A stretch of DNA of 40,331 nucleotides. Origin: an uncultured Nitrosomonadales bacterium (GTDB lineage: Bacteria > Pseudomonadota > Gammaproteobacteria > Burkholderiales > Gallionellaceae). Positions 1-6,343 of the stretch are shown here, one piece after another. The position numbers and the translations under genes are program-made. The stretch covers positions 1 to 40,331 of the forward strand of contig CAISHO010000110.1 of assembly GCA_903885165.1 (NCBI GenBank), written 5' to 3'. The number at the start of each line of letters is the position of its first letter. Position 1 is the first letter of the stretch. The notes beneath the pieces are model-generated. The model worked only from the letters and a program-made list of their open reading frames with translations, was not told the origin of the DNA and ran no database searches.

Positions 1-18
1 TAATCCAAGTTTGCCGCA

Positions 19-318
19 TCACGGAAGGCTCATCCCAGACTTTTTTTTGAGCCAGTCCAACTCCATCTTCAACTTACCAATTTCGCTGTACAACAGCTCA
101 GGTTCCTTATGGGCGGCCAACGGCTTCGGGCCGCGCTTCCCCTCAAACAAGGTCTTAGCCTGCTCCTGAATTTCCTTCTTCCACAAACTTACCTGTGCCG
201 GATGAACGCCGTACTCCAGACCGATCTCGTTAACTGTCTTCACTCCTCGAATCGCCTCAAGACCGACCTTTGCCTTGAGTTCTGGAGTGTGAAACTGCCG
301 CTGTTTTGATTCACTCAT
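19..318 (-). CDS. IS3-family transposase OrfA
   Basis: This 99-residue protein is the DNA-binding OrfA subunit of an IS3-family transposase. Residues about 10-50 (TPELKAKVGLEAIRG ... VHPAQVSLWKKEI) form the Tnp_1 helix-turn-helix. The C-terminal part (ELLYSEIGKLKMELDWLKKK) is the leucine-zipper-like multimerisation segment. The ATG at 318 follows a GGGA-type ribosome site. A run of eight A on the coding strand (positions 41-48) forms an A-AAA-AAG slippery site just before the OrfA stop. Slipping by -1 opens a frame that reads VWDEPSVMRQTW towards the window edge, as expected for OrfB and an OrfAB fusion transposase. The family is certain; the exact subgroup is not. Confidence 0.88.
   Translation of the reverse strand: MSESKQRQFHTPELKAKVGLEAIRGVKTVNEIGLEYGVHPAQVSLWKKEIQEQAKTLFEGKRGPKPLAAHKEPELLYSEIGKLKMELDWLKKKSGMSLP
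41..48 (-). promoter_or_regulatory. programmed -1 frameshift slippery site of the IS
   Basis: Eight consecutive T on the plus strand give A8 on the coding strand, in the frame AAA AAA AAG. This is the standard heptamer used by IS3 elements to fuse OrfA to OrfB. The frame entered by a -1 slip stays open to the edge of the window. Confidence 0.6.
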
Positions 319-402
319 TTTGCATATTCCCTATGACAGCGCACAGCTTAAACTATTGTCTGAAAATCGGGGACCACTATACTCTGCGAAACTGGGAACA
401 AT

Positions 403-430
403 AAAAAACCCGCCGAAGCGGGTTTTTTAT
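403..430. terminator. bidirectional intrinsic terminator after the fadL-like gene
   Basis: The sequence is a perfect hairpin, ACCCGC-CGAA-GCGGGT, preceded by six A and followed by six T, so it can terminate transcription in both directions. It lies about 60 bp beyond the stop of the leftward fadL-like gene. It also separates that gene from the insertion sequence. Confidence 0.85.
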
Positions 431-487
431 TGTGATCAAACACCTGAAGCACTGTTCAAGCTTTGCGATTGAAAACAACCGACTCAA

Positions 488-1738
488 TCAGAACTTGTAA
501 CGCAGTGAGACAGAATAAGCTTGCTGTGAGTGAACAGTAGTGTTGAACAAAGATCCAGGGGCCATGCCCATTGCATCACTGATATCGACTCGTGCAGTCA
601 CCTTAGGCGCATAAGTAAATGAACCAGACAGATCAAAGTTCTTGTTCAGAATATAACCACCTCCCAGTGTATAGGAGCTGTTTACAATACCAGGGAACAT
701 CATGTTATTGAACATGTTCACGATACCACCGTTGTTTCCTGACGGTGTCAAAGTACCATTGGCGAATACACCAATTGGATTCTTGGAATTGTTGTAACCC
801 GCGCCCAACCAGTAATTCTCGGAAGAATATTTAGCGCCGATTGCGACCACAGTCTGATCCTTCCAGCCAAAGTCCTTGTAACCTGTAGCGCTACCCCACT
901 GAATCAAGCGATAGTCCGCCGTCAGCGTGACATTGCTGTTTGCGACATAGGATACGCCAGCCTTGATTTCAGCAGGCTGATCCATACGATCTGAAAATGC
1001 TCTGGTGCCAGGCATTACGCCTTGACCAAAACCTAAGCCAGCGGTAGAAATTTGATTACCATAACTCATCTGAATTTTTGAGTTATATGCCGCTGCCAAT
1101 GTCAGGTCAGGAGTAGTGTTGTAATAACCACCAATAGAAAAGCCGTATCCGGTATGCGTATTCGCATTTGCAGCAAGGTTATGCGGTGCACCGCCATATG
1201 CAGTGTTATCGTAAGTGATGGCCAAAGAACCGTACTGCAATACCGGCGAGAAACCCAGGCCGTAGTTGTCCTTGTTGTAAGCAATGGTCGGGATAATCTT
1301 GAGGATACTCAACGCGGTCTTTGCAGAAACAAATGGAGTACCTGCTCCGGTATAGTTAACACCCATGCCGGCAATCCCTGCCATAGCAACGCCATAAGTC
1401 AGGTTTTCATCAATACGGCTTGAGTAGGAAACATCAGGAATATAGCTGATATTCGCAGCGCTGGTTGCCGTAACGGTACCGCCGCTCATGCCAGTATTAG
1501 TCACATCCGGTTTGAACATCACCACACCACCAGTCACTTGCGTACCTTGTGATTTTGCCAGCATGGCAGGATTCGCGAATGTGCTTTCCGCGCCAACATA
1601 GTGTGCCACACCAGTGCCACCCAATGCGGTGTTTTCTGATCCGACAGCCATCATCGTGTCACCGTTCGTGGCATGAGCCAAGGGTGACGCCATAACGCCT
1701 GCGGCGAACATCGATACGACAATTTTCTTCAACTTCAT
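488..1738 (-). CDS. FadL/OmpP1-family outer-membrane transporter
   Basis: This 416-residue protein belongs to the FadL/TodX/OmpP1 family of 14-stranded outer-membrane barrels that take up hydrophobic molecules. A signal peptide (KKIVVSMFAAGVMASPLAHA) ends at about residue 23. The mature N-terminus, TNGDTMMAVGSENTALGGTGVA, carries the family hatch-domain signature including the NPA motif (TFANPAML). The C-terminus, SVSLRYKF, ends in the terminal Phe needed for barrel assembly. Length is typical. The start has a GGGAG ribosome site. It is the last gene of a leftward unit behind tusA and dsrE2, 88 bp after dsrE2, and is followed by a strong terminator. Known family substrates are fatty acids and aromatic compounds. 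The sulfur context suggests, without proof, a hydrophobic sulfur substrate. Confidence 0.85.
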   Translation of the reverse strand: MKLKKIVVSMFAAGVMASPLAHATNGDTMMAVGSENTALGGTGVAHYVGAESTFANPAMLAKSQGTQVTGGVVMFKPDVTNTGMSGGTVTATSAANISYIPDVSYSSRIDENLTYGVAMAGIAGMGVNYTGAGTPFVSAKTALSILKIIPTIAYNKDNYGLGFSPVLQYGSLAITYDNTAYGGAPHNLAANANTHTGYGFSIGGYYNTTPDLTLAAAYNSKIQMSYGNQISTAGLGFGQGVMPGTRAFSDRMDQPAEIKAGVSYVANSNVTLTADYRLIQWGSATGYKDFGWKDQTVVAIGAKYSSENYWLGAGYNNSKNPIGVFANGTLTPSGNNGGIVNMFNNMMFPGIVNSSYTLGGGYILNKNFDLSGSFTYAPKVTARVDISDAMGMAPGSLFNTTVHSQQAYSVSLRYKF

Positions 1739-1778
1739 GCGGTTCTCCCTGATTATTTATTGTGTTGAATCTGATTTA

Positions 1779-1835
1779 TGGTATTACGACTGCGGTACTA
1801 AAACGAATGGTATTGCGACTGCGGTACTAAACGAA
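1779..1835. repeat. two tandem copies of a ~28-bp repeat at the end of dsrE2
   Basis: Two near-identical units, 1779-1807 and 1808-1835, share TGGTATT-CGACTGCGGTACTA followed by AA(A)ACGAA. The right copy contains the dsrE2 stop codon, so the left copy looks like a duplication of the gene's 3' end. The units differ by one substitution and one A indel. Confidence 0.75.
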
Positions 1836-2297
1836 CAAACAAATATCGGTTTCACCTGCAAAACCGAAGAAGGCTGCGGCACCCGCGTATTCTACATCTT
1901 TGATGAATTCGCTCTTGTCGAATTCAAACAAATCCACTGTCATCTGACAGGCGACAAATTTAACATCCGCTTCCAGACACAGATCGCGCAATTCAGTCAG
2001 CGAAGCAACGCCGTGCTTTTTGAGCTTCTGCTTCATCATCATAGTCGCCATGGATTCCATACCGGGCAACATCTGCACCATCACCGGCATCGGGATAGGC
2101 ATAGGCATCGCAGGATTCGCCAAGGGACTAATCATCACATTGGATAAATCCTTGCGCAGCAATTGCAAACCGTAAAAAGTGAAGAAGATTTGTACATCGT
2201 AACCTAACGCAGCAGCGGTGGATGCCAGAATAAACGGCGGATAAGCCATATCCAGCGTGCCTTTGGTGGCGATAATCGCCATTTTCTTAGTGGCCAT
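1827..2297 (-). CDS. dsrE2: DsrE2-family sulfur-trafficking protein
   Basis: This 156-residue protein belongs to the DsrE/DsrF-like DsrE2 group, cytoplasmic or membrane-associated proteins that pass persulfide sulfur among sulfurtransferases during sulfur oxidation. The N-terminus MAIIATKGTLDMAYPPFILA starts the fold. A Met/Pro-rich hydrophobic stretch covers residues about 60-88 (PLANPAMPMPIPMP). The conserved C-terminal segment holds Cys117 in VACQMTVDL, the likely sulfur-carrying residue; Cys107 lies ten residues before it. The start has an AAAGGGAA ribosome site. It lies 49 bp behind tusA, the known partner arrangement in rhd-tusA-dsrE2 clusters of sulfur oxidisers. No rhodanese gene is seen here. 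The family call is firm; the direct sulfur donor and acceptor are inferred. Confidence 0.87.
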   Translation of the reverse strand: MATKKMAIIATKGTLDMAYPPFILASTAAALGYDVQIFFTFYGLQLLRKDLSNVMISPLANPAMPMPIPMPVMVQMLPGMESMATMMMKQKLKKHGVASLTELRDLCLEADVKFVACQMTVDLFEFDKSEFIKDVEYAGAAAFFGFAGETDICLFV

Positions 2298-2346
2298 AAT
2301 TTCCCTTTAAATTGTATTATTAACGCTGCTGCGACTCAGACAGAAA

Positions 2347-2574
2347 TTATTTCTTCTGCATGAAGAAAACGTACTTACCGCCAACTTCCGTATTGGAGAG
2401 CAAGGTATTACCGGTTTGATCAGCGAAAGCCTGCATATCTTTAACCGCGCCGCAATCCGTTGCAATCACCTTCAAAACCTGACCTGTCGTCATGTCGTTC
2501 AATGCCTTTTTGGTCTTCAAAATAGGCAAAGGGCAATTCAAACCGCTCGCATCAAACTCTTTATCAAAATTCAT
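2347..2574 (-). CDS. tusA: TusA-family sulfur carrier protein
   Basis: This 75-residue protein is a TusA/SirA-type sulfur carrier. The core motif LNCPLPILKTKKAL contains the CPxP signature, with Cys14 as the persulfide-carrying residue. The start at 2574 is chosen over an in-frame ATG at 2631 because an AGGAG ribosome site lies just upstream and because the shorter form matches the family length. In lithotrophic sulfur oxidisers TusA hands sulfane sulfur to cytoplasmic oxidation systems (rDsr or sHdr). Its pairing with dsrE2 supports that role over tRNA thiolation. A palindromic operator candidate sits about 120 bp upstream. Confidence 0.92.
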   Translation of the reverse strand: MNFDKEFDASGLNCPLPILKTKKALNDMTTGQVLKVIATDCGAVKDMQAFADQTGNTLLSNTEVGGKYVFFMQKK

Positions 2575-2672
2575 TGTTTCCGACTCCTGTTGGTTATTAT
2601 TAACATCACGATGCAATCCTTCAGACCGCACAAATCAGTGTGCATTAGAAGATAACTGCCCTGCAAGCGTCC

Positions 2673-2689
2673 ATACCCACGAAGGGTAA
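2673..2689. promoter_or_regulatory. second, weaker C-tract/G-tract dyad upstream of tusA
   Basis: ATACCC-ACGAA-GGGTAA is a dyad with the same ATAnCCC/GGG character as the stronger site immediately beside it at 2695-2712. It could be a second operator half, but the spacing between the arms differs by one base. Confidence 0.3.
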
Positions 2690-2694
2690 ACGGT

Positions 2695-2712
2695 ATAGCC
2701 CATTAGGGTTAT
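2695..2712. promoter_or_regulatory. palindromic operator candidate upstream of tusA-dsrE2
   Basis: ATAGCCCATTAGGGTTAT is an 18-bp dyad (ATAnCCC-N4-GGGnTAT). It is extended by AACGG/CCGTT arms to cover 2689-2718. The same 18-bp consensus occurs at 9520-9537 upstream of sat, identical at 15 of 18 positions. C/G tracts with AT flanks resemble operators of the CsoR/CstR repressor family, some members of which sense persulfides. The repressor identity is inference; no such gene is in the window. Confidence 0.5.
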
Positions 2713-2841
2713 TCCGTTGACTGTCCCACCGCATAATATCAAATATAATTATATGCAAACATCTGTGGCAGCCCCAACCTATTACATACTCTGTATGACT
2801 CAGACAGACAGACCGTCCTATCATCTAAAGCAATTCCTACG

Positions 2842-4626
2842 TTAACCCGGTATCCGTGGCTCACCATCTGGAAGTGCGCGGTGACACTCAGAAAAGATGC
2901 GTGCCGTACAATTTTTACAGATTTCAGGATCTAGTGTGGAGTAAACCGGATTAATCCAGTTCGACATCACGGGGAAAAAACCGCCCACACCGATATCGTC
3001 AAGCTTGTCAGACTGACGCAAGAAATTATAGATAGAGTCCTTGCAGCGATAGAAATACAATCCACCGCCCATTTTTCGGCGGCGACGCGCTTCCTGAGCC
3101 AGCATTTCAGCACCGGCCACATCGACAAAATTAATACCGCTAGCCACGATCAATACGGTTTTTAACTTCGGATTCGATTCGTCTATACTCAGCAAACTAT
3201 TTTGCACATGATCGACCGCGCCGAAGAAAATGGCTCCGTTGACACGCACGATGCGCATTTGCGGGCATTCAACATGCCCTTCGGCGCTCACAAAATGATA
3301 AGCCCCCTCTTCCCTGGCAGGAACAACGGTATCAAGCGACGGACGAGAAACTCTGAACAAGTAAATGGCCAGAGACAGCAAAATACCGAAAAAAATCCCT
3401 TTTTCAAGGTCAATCAACGTACCGATCAGTGTTACCCATAAGATGACGGTTTCAGCTCGACTAGTCTTTCCAATGGAAATGATATGATGAAAATCAATCA
3501 ACCCCCAGGCTACCAGAAACAAAATTCCGGCCATAGCTGCTGTCGGGAGATAAGACGCCAAGGGGGCGACCAGCAGCAGCACCAGTAACAGGAAGATTGA
3601 AGCGAAGACTGTGGCCAATGGCGTTTGCGCGCCCGCTGCATAATTTACCCCACTGCGGTTGAACGAACCGCACGAAGCGTAGCTGGAAAAGAAACTGCCG
3701 ACCAGATTGGATAAGCCCTGACCAATAAATTCTTGATTGCCGTTGATACGCTGCTCAGACTTAATCGCAATGGCGCGTGAAATAGATACCGCCTCGGTCA
3801 ACGACAACATGGTAACGACCAGCGCCGGAAATACAACTTTTTGCAAAGTCTCATAAGAAAAATCCGGGAACGACATTGGCGGCAAATTCGCAGGCAAGGC
3901 ACCCACCGTCTTGATATGGGTCACATCAACACCATATCTGCTGTTGATCAGATAGGCAACGATACTGCCTATGATCATCGCCACAATCATGTAGGGCAAT
4001 TTGGGAATATATTTCTTGGCCAATATACCGATAATCAGCGTAATGGCACCCACCGTCAGCACGTAAAGATTGATTTGTCCGAACTGCAACACGAACTGCT
4101 CAATGACCACATGAAACGGCGCTCCACGTACTATATTGATCCCAAAAAAGTTTTTAACCTGACTCGCGGCAATCAACATCGCAGCCCCTGCGGTAAAGCC
4201 AATGACCACGGTATGCGATATAAAATTAACCAACACGCCCATGCGCGCCAACCCCAGAATCAACTGAAATAAGCCAGTCAAAAAGGTCAGCGTCAACACC
4301 ATTTCGATAAACGCGTGCGACCCGGGTTCAGCCAAAGGACTGATCGCGGCGAACACCGCAATGGAAATCGCCGTGGTAGGCCCCGACACCAGATGCCAAC
4401 TCGAGCCAAACAGCGCGGCAATAATCGCCGGCAACATCGCCGCATACAAACCATACTCCGGCGGCATACCTGCGATAGTGGCAAACGCCACCCCTTGCGG
4501 CAGAACGATCAAAGCACCCGTCAGGCCTGCGATCAGATCAGCACGTGTGCTTTCTTTATTGACCCTGGGCCACCATTGTAAAAATGGCAATAAACGTGAT
4601 AACAGTATGTTCTGCGGAGTATTCAC
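2842..4626 (-). CDS. SulP-family anion transporter with STAS domain
   Basis: This 594-residue inner-membrane protein belongs to the SulP (SLC26) family of sulfate/bicarbonate transporters. The transporter core fills residues about 15-430, with family motifs in GLTGALIVLPQGVAFATIAG and SGPTTAISIAVFAAISPLA. A C-terminal STAS domain covers about 445-560 (LIVASGINFVDVAGAEMLA). An extra tail beyond STAS carries CKNC and a further Cys (ICKNCTARIFSECHRALP). The start is GTG, four bases after the soeC stop, which implies translational coupling to soeABC. Context suggests moving the sulfate product, or an exchange anion, across the inner membrane. The direction of transport cannot be read from sequence. 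Confidence 0.9.
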   Translation of the reverse strand: MNTPQNILLSRLLPFLQWWPRVNKESTRADLIAGLTGALIVLPQGVAFATIAGMPPEYGLYAAMLPAIIAALFGSSWHLVSGPTTAISIAVFAAISPLAEPGSHAFIEMVLTLTFLTGLFQLILGLARMGVLVNFISHTVVIGFTAGAAMLIAASQVKNFFGINIVRGAPFHVVIEQFVLQFGQINLYVLTVGAITLIIGILAKKYIPKLPYMIVAMIIGSIVAYLINSRYGVDVTHIKTVGALPANLPPMSFPDFSYETLQKVVFPALVVTMLSLTEAVSISRAIAIKSEQRINGNQEFIGQGLSNLVGSFFSSYASCGSFNRSGVNYAAGAQTPLATVFASIFLLLVLLLVAPLASYLPTAAMAGILFLVAWGLIDFHHIISIGKTSRAETVILWVTLIGTLIDLEKGIFFGILLSLAIYLFRVSRPSLDTVVPAREEGAYHFVSAEGHVECPQMRIVRVNGAIFFGAVDHVQNSLLSIDESNPKLKTVLIVASGINFVDVAGAEMLAQEARRRRKMGGGLYFYRCKDSIYNFLRQSDKLDDIGVGGFFPVMSNWINPVYSTLDPEICKNCTARIFSECHRALPDGEPRIPG

Positions 4627-4630
4627 TTGC

Positions 4631-5602
4631 TTAGCCTATGGTCTGGTAATAAAGGTTTTGCGGATGATTGGCCTGTGCAAAAAAGAACCAGCGTTCTACC
4701 ATCAGCCCTGCCAATTGCACTACGAAAGTCAACCCCAGCAATCCTGCGCTGTTCTGACTGAACGACAACAACGCCAGCGGCAGCAAAAACGCCAGAAACA
4801 AAAAGGTCGGCTTAATCTGCTTCAAAAATGCGTCAGTCTTGCCGTGGAAGAATTCACGGGTATTGAACGATCCACCCATGGAGCCCTGCGTGCGCTGGGT
4901 AATATAGGGATGCTTCACGCCGATCGCCGTTTGCAGCGTCGAAGTAGGACGCAAACGCGCATTACGCACCAGAGAGGCAATCCGGCCGGCCAGCGCCAGC
5001 ACCGTGATGATGATCGCCCATCCGCCGAAGAAGCCAGCCTGAGTGGGTGCTGCCAAGGCAGCGTAAAAAGCGGCCAGCGTGAAACCCGACGCGCCACCCA
5101 TCAGGATGTAATTGATCACCGTCAGGGGTGAATGCCATTCGCGCAAAAAACGCAGACACGCGTAGATCATCCCGGTGCAGACAAACAACACAAAAGCCAA
5201 TAGCGTGCCGACTGTACCGATCAGCACCGAGATATCAATCACCAACCCGCTGGGTAATGTAATCACTTCAGGGCGCATGCCGGCCAAGTGAACTCCCGCA
5301 TACATAAAGGTGGTCCCCATAAAGGCCGGCAAGGCGATGACTTCACGCGACAGCCAGGAAGTGCGCCATTGCGTCGCCGAGCGCCAGGCGCGTTCCGGAC
5401 GTCCCAGATGGAACACGGAAGCGATCAGCCCGCCGATCAGGAACAGCAAAGCCAGCACGCTGCCGTAGCCGTAGAAGGCGTCTGACTGCATGGGCAACAA
5501 ACCGAACAGTGAATAAGATTGATGGGTGAACAGCGCGAGGAACAGACCTTGCCCCGCGCCTATCAGTGTAGTCAGAAAAATAACAGAGAATGCAGGTTTC
5601 AT
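4631..5602 (-). CDS. soeC: sulfite dehydrogenase membrane subunit SoeC (DmsC-like)
   Basis: This 323-residue polytopic membrane protein is a DmsC-type anchor. It begins MKPAFSVIFLTTLIGAGQGLFL and has about eight hydrophobic segments; the conserved HLGRPERAWRSATQWRTSWLSRE motif lies near residues 66-88. It anchors the SoeAB catalytic unit to the cytoplasmic face and should pass electrons to the quinone pool. It starts ten bases after soeB, whose ribosome site is weak, so coupling is likely. The gene order A-B-C and the sulfur context favour SoeC over DMSO-reductase subunit C. Confidence 0.87.
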   Translation of the reverse strand: MKPAFSVIFLTTLIGAGQGLFLALFTHQSYSLFGLLPMQSDAFYGYGSVLALLFLIGGLIASVFHLGRPERAWRSATQWRTSWLSREVIALPAFMGTTFMYAGVHLAGMRPEVITLPSGLVIDISVLIGTVGTLLAFVLFVCTGMIYACLRFLREWHSPLTVINYILMGGASGFTLAAFYAALAAPTQAGFFGGWAIIITVLALAGRIASLVRNARLRPTSTLQTAIGVKHPYITQRTQGSMGGSFNTREFFHGKTDAFLKQIKPTFLFLAFLLPLALLSFSQNSAGLLGLTFVVQLAGLMVERWFFFAQANHPQNLYYQTIG

Positions 5603-5611
5603 AATTTACAG

Positions 5612-6343
5612 TTACCAGGCAGAAACATCGTCCATAGAAGACTCACCCAAACCAGGTTTTGGCAGGTGACCGTCCACTTTAAGCGGATTGTCCGCGCGTT
5701 CGAGCTCATCCTTGTGTATCTTGAGATGAGTCTTGCGACGCGGCAGATAGTGATTCGACGGGTGCGTACCCCATTCAGGCATCAGCGCATAGCCGCCGTC
5801 TTCGCGGATCGCTTTCGAGACCACCGATTCAGGATCGTGTATGTCGCCGAACAGACGCGCACTGGTCGGGCACGCCTTCACGCAAGATGGCTTACGATCG
5901 ACTTCGGCCAGCGACATATCGTAGATGCGATCGACGCAGAGCGTACATTTTTTCATCACCTTTTCTTTCTCATCGAACTCGCGCGCGCCATACGGACATG
6001 CCCAGGTGCAATATTTGCAGCCTATACACTTGTCGTAATCGACCAGCACGATACCGTCTTCCTTGCGCTTATACGAAGCACCAGTCGGGCACACCGGCAC
6101 ACAAGGCGGATCTTCGCAATGCAGACAGGACTTGGGAAAATGCAGCGTCTCGCTGTTGGGGAAGTGACCGATTTCAAAGGTTTGTACGCGGTTGAAGAAG
6201 GTCCCGGTCGGGTCGGCGCCGTAAGGACGTTCATCACACAAGGGACCGGCAGAACCTGAAGTATTCCACTCTTTGCAACTGGTCACGCAGGCATGACAAC
6301 CCACACAGACATTTAAATCGATAACGAGTGCTAATTGGGTCAT
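5612..6343 (-). CDS. soeB: sulfite dehydrogenase iron-sulfur subunit SoeB
   Basis: This 243-residue ferredoxin-like electron-transfer subunit has four 4Fe-4S cysteine groups. They are CVGCHACVTSC near residue 13, CLHCEDPPCVPVC near 73, CIGCKYCTWAC near 106 and CTLCVDR with CVKAC near 132-158. It has no signal peptide. It conveys electrons from the molybdenum site of SoeA to SoeC. Its ATG overlaps the soeA stop by four bases (ATGA), a mark of strict co-translation. DmsB and other paralogues share the domain plan; the assignment relies on the neighbours. Confidence 0.9.
   Translation of the reverse strand: MTQLALVIDLNVCVGCHACVTSCKEWNTSGSAGPLCDERPYGADPTGTFFNRVQTFEIGHFPNSETLHFPKSCLHCEDPPCVPVCPTGASYKRKEDGIVLVDYDKCIGCKYCTWACPYGAREFDEKEKVMKKCTLCVDRIYDMSLAEVDRKPSCVKACPTSARLFGDIHDPESVVSKAIREDGGYALMPEWGTHPSNHYLPRRKTHLKIHKDELERADNPLKVDGHLPKPGLGESSMDDVSAW

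Larger units (their letters stand above)
1..376 (-). mobile_element. IS3-family insertion sequence, left end (continues off the window)
   Basis: The element carries an IS3-type OrfA on the minus strand, and the start of a second reading frame runs off the window edge. Upstream of OrfA, the minus strand reads TGGTCCCCGATTTTCAGACA from position 376 inward. It starts with TG as IS3-family terminal repeats do, so I place the left end at about 376. The other terminal repeat and the target duplication lie outside the window, so the boundary is inferred. Confidence 0.7.

Noticed and set aside
4361..5131. Long open frame (256 codons) on the plus strand
   Set aside because: It lies antisense to sulP and soeC, and its Arg/Gln/His-rich composition is typical of a shadow frame.
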